DNA from: an uncultured Cryomorphaceae bacterium
GTDB lineage: Bacteria; Bacteroidota; Bacteroidia; Flavobacteriales; Schleiferiaceae
DNA length: 64,000 nucleotides
Direction: 5' to 3'
NCBI GenBank assembly: GCA_913043005.1
Contig: CAJWKU010000001.1
Span: forward strand, 62,001-126,000
Below the pieces are notes generated by a model. That model ran no database searches, had not been told where the DNA came from, and saw nothing but the letters and a program-made list of their open reading frames with translations. Below are positions 38,248 to 48,392 of the stretch, piece by piece; positions within the stretch are counted from its first letter, which is position 1; each line of letters opens with the position of its first letter. A program made the translations under genes and the position numbers.

Positions 38248-39231
38248 TTAAGATTTATGCTGTGCCAAAAGCAGAGAGCTATAGTAAGGAGATGTCATCG
38301 CACCTCTAGATCCAAGACCATTTAGAAACCCTACATTGGGAAACTCTTTATGCCATCCAAAACAAATTTTTCTATCTTTCATCGTAGGTCTTAATCCAGA
38401 CCAGTGATGGACAATTTTAAAGTCATCTTGAAACCAATATGATAATTCCTGAATTAAGGAGTCTTTTCCAGCTTGGGAGGGGCCTGTTTGAAGATACTTT
38501 CGGTTGAATGTAGCACCAACAGTATATCTATTCTCATTCTCTTTTATAAGAAAAGTATTTCTATGAACCGGAAAATCAATATGAGTATTTGTGGTTTCAA
38601 TTACCAAACCCTCTCCTTTTGTTGGACTAAATTGAAGAGGTCGAAATATCTTCTGTGTCCACTTTGCTATTAGGCCTTCAGCTAAGAGTAGTCCATCAAA
38701 TTTTTGGCCATTTACAATTACCTCATTTTTTGATACGAATACATTCTTAACATCTTCTTCCTGCAGACGATGTTTTTCGCTAAGCCAAGTCCTTATTACT
38801 TGAAGATAATTTTTAACATCAAGTCTTAAGCTATTTTTTACACAACCTAGACCTAAAGCGCTTAATGATTTATGGGTAGTTTCGATTGATCCAATATATT
38901 TTTCAAGACTTGATTCTTTGGATAAAGAGTTCCAATTTGAAACTTCGCTAGGATTAAACAAGACTTCTCGAATATGGTTTTTTGATAATAATGATTTTTG
39001 AAATGTTTTTTCTATCCTATTATAATAGGATAGACAATTACTCAACAACATTTCACTTTTATCAAAGAGTGTTCGGTTTTTTAGAACTAATGGATTAATT
39101 ATTCCGATTGCTACCCTGGAGGCGGAATTTTCATTGCTTAGGTCAAAGCATGTGATATCATGACCTTTTTTATCAGCTTCTATTGCGAGAGAAGAACCCG
39201 CAAGACCTTGACCTATTATTGCAAAATGCAT
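38248..39231 (-). CDS. FAD-dependent oxidoreductase (DAO family)
   Basis: A 327-residue flavoprotein. IIGQGLAGSSLAIEADKKGH (residues about 5-24) is the dinucleotide-binding fold, SASRVAIGIINPLV the FAD contact region, and GLRPTMKDRKICFG followed by GFLNGLGSRGAMTSPY the C-terminal FAD-binding end. This places it with D-amino-acid / glycine oxidases and MnmC-like domains. The substrate is unknown and no partner gene suggests one. It lies downstream of the T9SS operon, behind a terminator. Confidence 0.85.
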   Translation of the reverse strand: MHFAIIGQGLAGSSLAIEADKKGHDITCFDLSNENSASRVAIGIINPLVLKNRTLFDKSEMLLSNCLSYYNRIEKTFQKSLLSKNHIREVLFNPSEVSNWNSLSKESSLEKYIGSIETTHKSLSALGLGCVKNSLRLDVKNYLQVIRTWLSEKHRLQEEDVKNVFVSKNEVIVNGQKFDGLLLAEGLIAKWTQKIFRPLQFSPTKGEGLVIETTNTHIDFPVHRNTFLIKENENRYTVGATFNRKYLQTGPSQAGKDSLIQELSYWFQDDFKIVHHWSGLRPTMKDRKICFGWHKEFPNVGFLNGLGSRGAMTSPYYSSLLLAQHKS

Positions 39232-39242
39232 ATTTAAAAATG

Positions 39243-39267
39243 AAAAGGCCGCAAATAGCGGCCTTTT
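39243..39267 (-). terminator. terminator of the gldK-N operon
   Basis: A perfect 10-bp stem, AAAAGGCCGC with GCGGCCTTTT, closes a 5-nt loop. On the minus strand it ends in TTTT and more T residues, 25 bp after the gldN stop. It separates the T9SS operon from the FAD oxidoreductase gene, and is symmetrical enough to work in both directions. Confidence 0.88.
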
Positions 39268-39291
39268 GAAATAACAAAATAATTTAGACGA

Positions 39292-40116
39292 TTAAAATTG
39301 CCAAAGGTCGTGTTCGTAATTCCTTAGATTTTCTCGAATTCGTTTAGACTCTAATAGCTGCTCCATTGGTCTATTTTGTTTATAATCATCAATAGTCCGG
39401 TCGTAAACATTGTCTTCTTTAAAGACTACTGAATTAAAATATCTCATTTGCATGATCTGATCAAATGTCAATCTTCTAGTATTGTTATCCGGATTGTAGG
39501 CAATATTTGTGGAAAGAGCCTGACGCGCGTCCGGAAACCATATCCAAAAAATATTATATATTTCGGATGTAGAAGGATCTTTTACTACAGGGGAAATGCC
39601 TAAAATTCTATTTTTCATCTCACCTCTTTGCTTGTCAAAATACCAATCAGATTTTAACTCCCATGCTACGACATTGGGCGCTTTTAGCTCTATTGAGTCA
39701 ATTGCAAGAAGGATACTTGGATCATCAGGGTCAGTAAGAGAGTCTACTCTAAAAATAATATCAGCAACTTCTTGATTGCTTAATGGTAGTTCAAATAAAT
39801 CATCTCTGAAAACTTCTACAATACTGCCTTCAACAAGGATAGCATCTTTAAGAACATCAAACATTGATTTTCGATCAGGGAGAGGAACTACTGGGTAATA
39901 AAGTGGATGATTTAACTTTTCTTGAACTTGTATTCTTTCCCAATGGCGAGTAGCCCACATCATATCATCTTGTCGAAGAAAAGGGTAGGGGACGACTCTA
40001 GTATTGGAATAATGTATATCGCCTTTCGGCACTAAGCCATCATCTTCCGGTGATATGACTTGACTCCAAACCGCACTCGAAGCCATAAAGAAAAAAACAA
40101 TGAGAAAATTTTTCAT
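39292..40116 (-). CDS. gldN: T9SS component GldN/PorN
   Basis: A 274-residue periplasmic protein with a signal peptide cut near VWS-Q. DDMMWATRHWERIQVQEKLN (about 51-70) and the later VAWELKSDWYFDKQRGEM region match GldN/PorN. It binds the outer-membrane lipoprotein GldK/PorK in the large ring of the type IX secretion system. Its start is 2 bp after the gldM stop and it is the last gene of the operon before the hairpin at 39243. Confidence 0.95.
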   Translation of the reverse strand: MKNFLIVFFFMASSAVWSQVISPEDDGLVPKGDIHYSNTRVVPYPFLRQDDMMWATRHWERIQVQEKLNHPLYYPVVPLPDRKSMFDVLKDAILVEGSIVEVFRDDLFELPLSNQEVADIIFRVDSLTDPDDPSILLAIDSIELKAPNVVAWELKSDWYFDKQRGEMKNRILGISPVVKDPSTSEIYNIFWIWFPDARQALSTNIAYNPDNNTRRLTFDQIMQMRYFNSVVFKEDNVYDRTIDDYKQNRPMEQLLESKRIRENLRNYEHDLWQF

Positions 40117-40118
40117 AA

Positions 40119-41654
40119 TTATTGAACGTCAATTGAAACAATACCTACTCTAGAAATTCTAGCGCCTTTTTGAGTTTTCGCAATTATTTTACGAATTTGA
40201 ACGCTGCTTCCAGGGCGTAATTTTTGAATAAGTGGCTTAGCCTTGGAGGGTATCTTGTCACCTTTAACTTGCATAGGTGGTTGTCCATCCATTTTTAGTT
40301 CAAATGAAACCACTGTTAATGGCAAGTCGAAAGGAAAATCTTGGTACTCTGCTTCGACTTTTCCTTTACTTAGTAAGCTAGATGACATTACCCCTTGGGT
40401 CTTTTTAAATACAGAACCTACAGCTTGGGGCAATCCTTTTATTCTAAATATTTTTGATCCAGCTCGACGTAATTTACCATTTTTCTCTTTTACTGATACA
40501 GAAATTTTGATTTCCTTACCCTTTATTTTAGTTATTTCAGCATTGTATTTCCCATTACTTCCTCTTACTCCAGGCCCGTTGACGACTATGTTAGATGGAG
40601 CTACTCCTGGCACAGATATTTCTAAAGGATTAATTACATTTCGATAAAGAACATTCATTTTGGAAGGAGAAATCACAACGCTAGGTGGCGCGACAGTATA
40701 AACTACATCATATGTGTAAACGCGATCATCTCCGGGCAGAGTCATGCTTCCTGTTAAAGTCTTAGAACCTATTCCCTTCGCCGGAATACGGATCTTACCC
40801 ACACCATCAATTATTTCTTCTGGAATGATATCCGTAAACTCTGGCTGATTTCCACTGTTGTATGCTGCTAAGAAAACATCAGCTTCATAAATCTCTCCCT
40901 GAGTTATGTAAGTGCTTTTTGGCATAACAACAGCTCTCACACCGTCAAATTTAAGTGCAGAGGCATCAATTTGGCTGTAAAAATACTCAGCAACTCTAGC
41001 CTCCATTCGCCTCACTTTAGACTGGAGGTCCGTAATAAATGGTATGACGCCCGCAAGAGGTAGATCTGCGAAAGTAGCTGTTTCCCATGTTTCTTTCTTT
41101 TTACCAGTTCTGACATCACTAAAGTCAAAGGCTTGATTTATTTCTCCAATAAGTTCTTCTGTAACTGGAGATGGATTTGCTTCAACTTCAGCAATTAGAT
41201 ATGAACGATATTCTGTAAGTCTCTCTTTAATTTCTTTTGCAGCTCCCTGACCACCTACACTTTTATCGTTGAGCATGTAGTTATTAGATACACTTCTGTT
41301 ATCTTCTCCTTTCATTCGATTGTCGCGAAGGGTATCTATACCACCAGTTTCTTCGATCATGTCTTCCCTTGCTTTTACCAGCAATGATTCAACTGAATTG
41401 GATTTCGTTCGAAGAACTTTAGCTCTTTCATTAAAAGGAACTGCTCGTTCATTTTCGGATATTTGAGCTTCAATCGCATCGTAAATGGTCTTAGTTCCCT
41501 CTTCAACGGTTTTCACAGTTGCAGACATTCCAACATCAAGTTTATGTAAAACCTTGAGAATATCTTTAGAGACATTCAATGCCAACATAGCTGTCAACAC
41601 CAAATACATCATGTTGATCATTTTTTGACGGGGAGAAAGAGATCCTGAAGCCAT
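40119..41654 (-). CDS. gldM: T9SS motor component GldM/PorM
   Basis: A 511-residue protein beginning SPRQKMINMMYLVLTAMLAL, one membrane helix close to the N-terminus, then a long periplasmic part. The first 200 residues are helical and the rest is made of four beta domains, as known for GldM. With GldL it forms the proton-driven rotary motor of the T9SS and gliding, and reaches up to the GldK/N ring. It lies 62 bp after gldL and 2 bp before gldN. Confidence 0.96.
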   Translation of the reverse strand: MASGSLSPRQKMINMMYLVLTAMLALNVSKDILKVLHKLDVGMSATVKTVEEGTKTIYDAIEAQISENERAVPFNERAKVLRTKSNSVESLLVKAREDMIEETGGIDTLRDNRMKGEDNRSVSNNYMLNDKSVGGQGAAKEIKERLTEYRSYLIAEVEANPSPVTEELIGEINQAFDFSDVRTGKKKETWETATFADLPLAGVIPFITDLQSKVRRMEARVAEYFYSQIDASALKFDGVRAVVMPKSTYITQGEIYEADVFLAAYNSGNQPEFTDIIPEEIIDGVGKIRIPAKGIGSKTLTGSMTLPGDDRVYTYDVVYTVAPPSVVISPSKMNVLYRNVINPLEISVPGVAPSNIVVNGPGVRGSNGKYNAEITKIKGKEIKISVSVKEKNGKLRRAGSKIFRIKGLPQAVGSVFKKTQGVMSSSLLSKGKVEAEYQDFPFDLPLTVVSFELKMDGQPPMQVKGDKIPSKAKPLIQKLRPGSSVQIRKIIAKTQKGARISRVGIVSIDVQ

Positions 41655-41716
41655 TTTGTATTATTCTAAGAGATAATTAAGTTGTTATATTTTGAATATC
41701 AGAAAGTTAGTGATTA

Positions 41717-42370
41717 TTAGCTTTTGCCACTCATTGCTGAAAGCATATTACCATAAACATTATTTAGCTGAGATAAATTTCCTGAGAGTTTTCCAACTTC
41801 TTGAGCTAGAGCTTCGGACTCATTCATTGAAGACCCGAGTTTTTCCATTAAGCTATTTTGAATTTCAACTTGGCTCGTAGTATTCTCGAGCTGAACGGCA
41901 TAAAGAGCATTCAAAGCTTCCATATTTTTTGCCGCGCTGTTCAATTGATCGCTATAAGCAGAAGTTGCTCCAGCTGCGTCTGTAGCGGAATTTAAGGATG
42001 ATGCCGTATCGCTTAATTGGCGCATTCCATCACCTAAACTAGTCAATAGTTCTGGGCCAATTTTGGCTTCTTCCATCATTTTATCTAACTCTTGGGTTAC
42101 AGTTCCACGACGACCTTTTCCTTCATTTAGATCTAATGTTGATAATTCTGGGTAAACAATTGACCAGTCAAAATCTTTCGCTGGTGACTCAAAAGCTGAG
42201 ATGAAAAATATTACAGCTTCGGTTGTTAAACCAATAATTAGCATAAAGTCAGCTCCTGGAAGGTGAATGATTTTGAAAAGCGCACCCATGATTACAACTG
42301 CTGCTCCCCAACCATATAATTTGGACATGAAGTTTTTAAATCGCTTGCCATCTACATCTATTAAGGCCAT
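41717..42370 (-). CDS. gldL: T9SS motor component GldL/PorL
   Basis: A 217-residue protein with two membrane helices in the first 60 residues (around WGAAVVIMGALFKIIHL and DFMLIIGLTTEAVIFFISAF). The Glu in TTEAVIFF is the conserved acidic residue proposed to carry protons. A long cytoplasmic coiled-coil tail follows. GldL pentamers surround a GldM dimer. It sits 58 bp after gldK. Confidence 0.95.
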   Translation of the reverse strand: MALIDVDGKRFKNFMSKLYGWGAAVVIMGALFKIIHLPGADFMLIIGLTTEAVIFFISAFESPAKDFDWSIVYPELSTLDLNEGKGRRGTVTQELDKMMEEAKIGPELLTSLGDGMRQLSDTASSLNSATDAAGATSAYSDQLNSAAKNMEALNALYAVQLENTTSQVEIQNSLMEKLGSSMNESEALAQEVGKLSGNLSQLNNVYGNMLSAMSGKS

Positions 42371-42428
42371 CTTATTTCGGTTTAATTAATTATTAATGAA
42401 TTTGATTAAATATTGGGATATTTTTAAA

Positions 42429-43859
42429 TTAAAAGTCTCGAGCGTCTCGACCCAAGAAACTTTGGACTGTACGAAATCCAATGTAGGATTTATTAGTGTC
42501 TTGATATTCATATTCTCTGGAACTTACTTGAAGGTATGCTGCAATGTCTTTCCAAGATCCACCGCGGATAACTTTTCTTTTCATGGTTTCGGGGTCATTC
42601 TCGTCAGCATTGTATTTAAAGTCTGGGTTGAAATCTCCAACGTAATAATAACTAGCTTCATCCCATGCTGTACTTGTCCATTCTGCGACATTCCCCGCCA
42701 TGCAGTATAGACCATATCCATTGGGTTCATAAGAAGTGGCCTTTACAGGATGGAAGCCCCCGTCAGAGGTTAAATTCCCCCTAGAAGGCTTGAAATTTGC
42801 TAAGAAGCAGCCTGCGCTATTGGTTGTGTATGGTCCACCCCAAGGATAAGTAGTTAATTCAAATCCGCCTCTAGCTGCATATTCCCATTCTGATTCAGTT
42901 GGTAATCTGAACTCACTTTCTTGAAAATCATTATTTTCTTTCAGATAATCGTTTCTATATCTTGTGCGCCAGTTACAAAAAGCCATGGCTTGTTTCCAGT
43001 TTATTCCAACTACCGGGTAATTATCATAAGCAGGATGCCAAAAATAGCTGTCATGCATTTGTTCATTGAAAGAATAAGTGAAATCTGAAAGCCATACCAG
43101 TGTATCGGGATAAACATTTATCGTTTCACTTTCAAAAAAACTTGATCGGTCAGATATGCTTTGACCGTCCTTAATGTAGTCTTTATAATTATATGTCATA
43201 CCATCAGCGTCAGAATCAGTGAAATCCATATTTGCTCGGTTAGATTTTTTAGCAGCTTTTTGCTTATCGATCCAGAAGTATAAATAGTTCAATTGGCGTG
43301 AATCTAACATTCTACCACCCAGATATCTTTCCTCAGGCGCCAAATACATTGTTTCAAGTACTTCTGTATATTCAATGGAAGGAAATTTCTTTGTGTCCCA
43401 AGTTAGTTTTCGACTCCAATCTAAATGAGATTGCATCGAGTCAGGGTACTCTATTCCAACATATTCCTCAAAATATGTTGGGTTTTGTAGATCGGCATAG
43501 GAAATATATTCATATTCTTCCACTAACCCCTCAGCTAATCTGTATCGCAAAATAGAATCTCTTACCCAATGAACAAATTGACGGTACTCATTATTTGTTA
43601 TCTCGGTTTCATCCATGTAAAAAGAAGAAACACTTACAGTTTTTGTAGGTGCTGTCAGGGTTGCAGGAATATCAACATCCGCATTTCCCGCATTAAATGA
43701 TCCTTGTGGAATGTAAACCATTCCATATGGATCTGATGGATAAAAATCTGCTCGATTCTGGACTCCAACCAATTCACCATGGTTTGAGCCAGAGCAAGAA
43801 ATTAAAAGACTAATGATCCCAAAGGATATAAATCTATAACTGTTAACGAATTTTTTCAT
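42429..43859 (-). CDS. gldK: T9SS lipoprotein GldK/PorK
   Basis: A 476-residue lipoprotein: the signal peptide ends in LLISC. The mature part is a formylglycine-generating-enzyme (FGE-sulfatase) fold, with GSFNAGNAD near the start and LPTESEWEYAARGG, GNVAEWTSTAWDE and RGGSWKD later. In the T9SS this fold is structural: GldK makes the periplasmic ring with GldN. It starts the block gldK-L-M-N, 34 bp after the porP/sprF-like gene. Confidence 0.96.
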   Translation of the reverse strand: MKKFVNSYRFISFGIISLLISCSGSNHGELVGVQNRADFYPSDPYGMVYIPQGSFNAGNADVDIPATLTAPTKTVSVSSFYMDETEITNNEYRQFVHWVRDSILRYRLAEGLVEEYEYISYADLQNPTYFEEYVGIEYPDSMQSHLDWSRKLTWDTKKFPSIEYTEVLETMYLAPEERYLGGRMLDSRQLNYLYFWIDKQKAAKKSNRANMDFTDSDADGMTYNYKDYIKDGQSISDRSSFFESETINVYPDTLVWLSDFTYSFNEQMHDSYFWHPAYDNYPVVGINWKQAMAFCNWRTRYRNDYLKENNDFQESEFRLPTESEWEYAARGGFELTTYPWGGPYTTNSAGCFLANFKPSRGNLTSDGGFHPVKATSYEPNGYGLYCMAGNVAEWTSTAWDEASYYYVGDFNPDFKYNADENDPETMKRKVIRGGSWKDIAAYLQVSSREYEYQDTNKSYIGFRTVQSFLGRDARDF

Positions 43860-43893
43860 AGGAATAATATCTTATCACAAAAAGTTTGCCAAT

Positions 43894-44838
43894 TTACAAA
43901 AATCTAATGTTTCTATAGCTTCCTTGAATGCGAGGTGGCACTTCGATGTTAAAACTATAGTTGAGAAATATCTCATGGCTCCCTCCACTGTAAGCGGAAA
44001 GAGATGATGTTGTTATATCGTAGGAGTAGGCTAGTCTTAGGGATGGGAGAATTTGATAACCCGCCATCACGCTCAAGGCATCTTGATTTCTATAACCTAG
44101 CCCACCGTATATTTTTTCTTGAATTAGAGCATTTATGTTAATATCTAGAGAAATATTCGAGTTAAGATCTGATTTCATTAAAACATTGGGGGAAAGCACT
44201 AGCTCTAGATCTCTAAATGGAATATTAATTCCTCCAGTTAAATAGTAGTGTAATTTACTTTTGTAAGCCGCTGTGGCTCCTAAATTAGCTTCACTTTGTA
44301 ATAATCGACTCGTTGACAATCCACCATACCAGAGATCTGTAGAATAATATGCGCCGAAATTCATTTCAGGAGTCATTGCAGTGGCGTTGGGAGCAAAAAT
44401 AGATGGATCGCTAGAGCCACTAGTACCATCAGGATAAATCCATTGGGCAGCTTTTACATTTTTATTTTTAAAGTCAACAGAGAGTCCTATTCCTAGCTTT
44501 CCTGGACCTAATTCCAATTGATATGCGTAGCCTACTGCGGCAGCGATATCTTGGAAGAATCCTATTTGATCATTAACGATATTAACTAATAATCCACCAT
44601 GCAAAATCGCTAATGGAATGTCAGCGTTAATATTTTGACTCGTTGGTGCATTTTCAAATCCAACCCATTGAGATCGGTGCCCAACATTAAGATTAATAGA
44701 ACCCGAACTGCCTGCGACTCCAGGATTGAAACCAACTTGATTATGGTAATACTGGGTGTATTGCACATCTTGTTGAGCTGCAACTGTCCCAGTGAAAACA
44801 ATGTATAAGGTTGCGAAAAAAAGTTTACGGACTATCAT
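43894..44838 (-). CDS. PorP/SprF-family outer-membrane protein
   Basis: A 314-residue protein with a signal peptide cut near VAA-Q, then QDVQYTQYYHNQVGFNPGVAGSSG, partly the hallmark of PorP/SprF proteins (QYTQYY and NPG). The rest is an alternating beta-strand pattern ending in a strand motif, consistent with an outer-membrane barrel. Family members help deliver T9SS cargo or surface adhesins such as SprB. It heads the gldK-L-M-N operon, which is the position of PorP in Porphyromonas. Confidence 0.9.
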   Translation of the reverse strand: MIVRKLFFATLYIVFTGTVAAQQDVQYTQYYHNQVGFNPGVAGSSGSINLNVGHRSQWVGFENAPTSQNINADIPLAILHGGLLVNIVNDQIGFFQDIAAAVGYAYQLELGPGKLGIGLSVDFKNKNVKAAQWIYPDGTSGSSDPSIFAPNATAMTPEMNFGAYYSTDLWYGGLSTSRLLQSEANLGATAAYKSKLHYYLTGGINIPFRDLELVLSPNVLMKSDLNSNISLDININALIQEKIYGGLGYRNQDALSVMAGYQILPSLRLAYSYDITTSSLSAYSGGSHEIFLNYSFNIEVPPRIQGSYRNIRFL

Positions 44839-44936
44839 TCAATGCTGATTGAGGGCTAAAAATAGGAAATTAAATGCCACCATAAAGGGAATTTGATAAA
44901 CAAAATGAATTATTCTCACGGATATTGGTAACATAT

Positions 44937-46091
44937 TTAGATAGATTTTTGAATGGCTTTCCAATATCTATCGGGTATTTCACCTTTCCGTGCAGCATTG
45001 TAATCATCAATAGAACAGGAAATTAGACTATTTTTTGCATCCCGTCCGGGATGAGCTGGGATTTCCATCCACCATCTTTCTGACCATGATGATTTATAAA
45101 AAATAATTTCTTCATCTTGGCCATCTGTTAGCACTGTAAACTTTGTATACTCAGTTTTTGATCGGAAAGGATAGTCTCCTTTCCTCCAATCAACCCCATC
45201 AAAAAAGTACCAAATGCTTTGGGCCAGCAGTTGGGCGTTTTGAGTACTGCTCTCCAACCTCGGATTAAAATCAAATAATCCAGTTGCTGAAAGTTTATCA
45301 CTCATTCCTGCGTAACGCATAGCTGCACAAAATTCTTCTCCCGTTAAACCATTTGGCGTTGGGTCGGATTGACCTGGTGCATCTGCCATTCTAATCACAT
45401 GATTATTAAAAAAAATAACATCGGCATCTCTCATGAGGGGTTCAATGAGGTGAATCTTGCCTCTTATTTCGCCAAGTCTATAGGTGCTAAAATGCATGCG
45501 TTCGAGTAGGCTGATAATTTGTGGAGGAACATAGTAAGTTTGATGACCGATGTGCGATAAATTATAGAGCCTGTATGGTTTAGAGGTTAGAATATGACTT
45601 AAATAATTATCTGAATTCAACTCTTTTTCATCTGATTCAAGAGAAATTCTACTATCTAAAATTGTGGCGTTAATGGTTTGTTCTAGCCTTACGAATGCCC
45701 GATAAATTGCGAAGCCTAAATCTGAACTTCCTCCGATTATAAAGGGTATTGAGTTATGTTTTATAACCTCTACGCAAACTTCCTCAAGAGCAGCTATGGT
45801 ATCTATTACGTCTCTTCCTGGAATTATATTTCCTATATCTGCAATATTGATCTCCCATGAGCCTGGATAAAGAGAGTAAAGTTGTTTTCTAATGGCATTG
45901 CTCGCATCACTGGTTCCTTTGTGTTTAAGATTTGTTCGATCCTCCGGGACTCCTATTATGGTTACTCTGTTGTTTCTTAAGTCTGGAAAGTTTGATTCTT
46001 CTGAGTAAATATTCAAGTTCTCTCCAAGCGATCCAGGTTTGAATTCGCTAATTAATTCTTTTGATATTGGACTGAGAACTTCTTGCCACAT
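44937..46091 (-). CDS. arginase-fold protein lacking metal ligands (often called formimidoylglutamase)
   Basis: A 384-residue protein of the arginase/ureohydrolase fold. The three places that hold the two Mn ions in active members are changed: GGxH reads GGSS (120-123), the DxHxD motif reads LDSRIS (145-150), and the late DxD reads NNHVI (229-233) ahead of a normal-looking SDPTPNGLTGEEF. It is therefore unlikely to hydrolyse formiminoglutamate or arginine. It lies 3 bp after topA and upstream of the T9SS operon. A structural or binding role is inferred. Confidence 0.85.
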   Translation of the reverse strand: MWQEVLSPISKELISEFKPGSLGENLNIYSEESNFPDLRNNRVTIIGVPEDRTNLKHKGTSDASNAIRKQLYSLYPGSWEINIADIGNIIPGRDVIDTIAALEEVCVEVIKHNSIPFIIGGSSDLGFAIYRAFVRLEQTINATILDSRISLESDEKELNSDNYLSHILTSKPYRLYNLSHIGHQTYYVPPQIISLLERMHFSTYRLGEIRGKIHLIEPLMRDADVIFFNNHVIRMADAPGQSDPTPNGLTGEEFCAAMRYAGMSDKLSATGLFDFNPRLESSTQNAQLLAQSIWYFFDGVDWRKGDYPFRSKTEYTKFTVLTDGQDEEIIFYKSSWSERWWMEIPAHPGRDAKNSLISCSIDDYNAARKGEIPDRYWKAIQKSI

Positions 46092-46094
46092 GCT

Positions 46095-48392
46095 CTAAGA
46101 TTTTTTCGAGGATTTTTTTGTTGATCTCTTCGATTTCTTAGCAGGGGCTTCCTCAATTATTTTCATCGAAGATTCTAGGGTCAGCAACTCTGGGTCAATA
46201 TCTTTTGGAATTTTAAAATTGCTTTTATTGAATTTGATGTAAGGGCCAAAACGACCTTTTCGCACTTCGATAATTCCATCTGGACTTTCAAAAACAGCTA
46301 ATTGCGCTGCTGCATCTGCGGCAGCTTTAGCAACAATAAGTTCAATAGCTTGATCTTCAGAAACATTAAATGGAGTAATCTCTGGGGGTAGGCTAACAAA
46401 ACTACGTTTGACTTGAACATATGCTCCGAATCTGCCGTTATTAGCTATTATGTTCTCTCCGTTATAGGTTCCCACTATTCTAGGTAGAGCTAAAAGAGGC
46501 AGAGCGTCCTCAAGTGTTATGGTTTCCAATCCATATTCCTTTGGAAGTCCTACAAACTTCGGTTTATCTTCATCAGATGTTTCTCCTACTTGAATGACTG
46601 GACCAAACTTTGCAAGTCGGACATAAATATTTTTTCCTGAATCAGGATCAATTCCTAAAGTGCGTTGGCCGCTTTCTCTTTCTGCATCTCCAGCTTTACC
46701 AACCAAAGGACTAAAATCTGTATAAAAATCTGATAACACCTCTGTCCATGGTGCTGATCCTGTTGAGATTAAATCAAAATCACTTTCCATTTTTGCAGTA
46801 AACTGATAATCCATAACAGGAGCAAAATGCTGATTCAAAAAATCTGTTACTAAGTTTCCTAAATCTGTTGGAACCATTTTACCCTTATTAGATCCGGATT
46901 TCTCTTTTATTTGTTCCCAATTCCATTTGTGATCAGAAAAGCTTCCTTTGGAAAAAGTACGTTCTGTTCCTTCAGAATCCCCTTTTTGAACATATCCTCT
47001 TTTTTGAATTGTCGTTATCGTAGGGGCATAAGTTGAAGGTCGCCCAATCCCAAGTTCTTCCATTGATTTAACTAAAGTAGCTTCGGAAAAACGTCCCGGA
47101 GGTCTTGTGAATCTTTGGGTTGCTGTAGCGGAAATCAAGTTAGCGATTTCACCTTTTTCTAAATTCGGTAGTATACCAGAGTTATCTTCATTATTGTTTT
47201 CTCTATAGATTTTCAGAAAACCATCGAAAGAAATCATTTCACCCTTAGCTACAAATTTCAGACCGGAATCATTTTCTATTTCTGCAGTTGTTCTTTCAAG
47301 TTTGGCATCACTCATTTGAGATGCAACAGTCCTTTTCCAAATAAGGTCATAAAGCTTTTTCTGCTGGTCATCATTTCCTCCTGAAATTTTTGAAATATTA
47401 GTTGGTCTTATGGCTTCGTGTGCTTCTTGCGCCCCCTTAGCTTTTGTACTAAATTTCCTTACCTGAACATATTGTTGACCATAATTTTCTGAAATTACTG
47501 CTGTTGCCTCATTAATAGCTTCCTGTGATAGATTTAAAGAATCTGTTCGCATGTAAGTAATTAATCCAGATTCGTATAGTCCCTGAGCTAATGACATCGT
47601 TCTATTAACTTGATAACCTAGCTTTCTTGAAGCCTCTTGTTGAAGAGTACTAGTTGTAAATGGCGCCGATGGTTTTCTACTTGCAGATTTTTTTTCAAGA
47701 TAAGTAACCTTAAACATATTCGAGTTTAAGCTTTCAAGCATGGGCTCCACACTTTCTTCATTTGGAGCGCTTTTAGTTAATTCAGTAATAAATGATTCGC
47801 CTTTTGAGCTTGAAAAAGTCGCATTGATGCGAAAATCACTTGAGCTTTGAAAAGATAAAATTTCTCTTTCTCTTTCAACAATTAGTCTTACTGCCACTGA
47901 TTGAACTCGCCCTGCACTCAGTCCCGCTCGGACCTTTTTCCAAAGGACCGGGGATAAGTCAAACCCAACAATTCGATCCATGACTCTTCTAGCTTGCTGG
48001 GCATTAACAATTTCCATATCTATTTTACGAGGTTCTTCAATAGCTTTTGTTATTGCCTTTTTTGTTATTTCGTGGAAAACTATACGATTCGTTTTTAATG
48101 GGTCTAATTTTAACGTCTCTGCTAAATGCCATGCAATTGCTTCTCCCTCTCGGTCTTCATCAGAAGCAAGCCAAACGATCTCACTATCTCTTGCGAGCTT
48201 TTTTAATTTGCTAACAACTTCTTTTTTATCCTTGCTCACTACATATGATGGAGAAAATAGATTTTCTCTGTCCACTTTATCTAGATCACGAATATGACCA
48301 AAGCTTGATTCCACTTTAAAGTCTGGGCCAAGAAATTTCTCAATAGTTTTAGCTTTTGCAGGCGACTCGACGATTACTAGGTTTTTAGGCAT
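46095..48392 (-). CDS. topA: DNA topoisomerase I
   Basis: A 765-residue type IA topoisomerase. The TOPRIM domain begins LVIVESPAKAKTIEKFLG (5-22) and has the acidic triad in SDEDREGEAIAWH; the active-site Tyr is in GLITYMRTDS near 278. The C-terminal part has several repeat domains without obvious zinc-finger cysteines (GPYIKFNKSN, FGAYVQVKR), and a Lys/Ser-rich tail. It relaxes negative supercoils. TTACTTTG at 48413-48420 (minus strand) may be its -7 box. Confidence 0.97.
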   Translation of the reverse strand: MPKNLVIVESPAKAKTIEKFLGPDFKVESSFGHIRDLDKVDRENLFSPSYVVSKDKKEVVSKLKKLARDSEIVWLASDEDREGEAIAWHLAETLKLDPLKTNRIVFHEITKKAITKAIEEPRKIDMEIVNAQQARRVMDRIVGFDLSPVLWKKVRAGLSAGRVQSVAVRLIVEREREILSFQSSSDFRINATFSSSKGESFITELTKSAPNEESVEPMLESLNSNMFKVTYLEKKSASRKPSAPFTTSTLQQEASRKLGYQVNRTMSLAQGLYESGLITYMRTDSLNLSQEAINEATAVISENYGQQYVQVRKFSTKAKGAQEAHEAIRPTNISKISGGNDDQQKKLYDLIWKRTVASQMSDAKLERTTAEIENDSGLKFVAKGEMISFDGFLKIYRENNNEDNSGILPNLEKGEIANLISATATQRFTRPPGRFSEATLVKSMEELGIGRPSTYAPTITTIQKRGYVQKGDSEGTERTFSKGSFSDHKWNWEQIKEKSGSNKGKMVPTDLGNLVTDFLNQHFAPVMDYQFTAKMESDFDLISTGSAPWTEVLSDFYTDFSPLVGKAGDAERESGQRTLGIDPDSGKNIYVRLAKFGPVIQVGETSDEDKPKFVGLPKEYGLETITLEDALPLLALPRIVGTYNGENIIANNGRFGAYVQVKRSFVSLPPEITPFNVSEDQAIELIVAKAAADAAAQLAVFESPDGIIEVRKGRFGPYIKFNKSNFKIPKDIDPELLTLESSMKIIEEAPAKKSKRSTKKSSKKS

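Noticed and set aside
44937-46091. Calling this gene hutG (formimidoylglutamase)
   Set aside because: The three metal-binding motifs are missing, so the catalytic name is not supported by the residues present.
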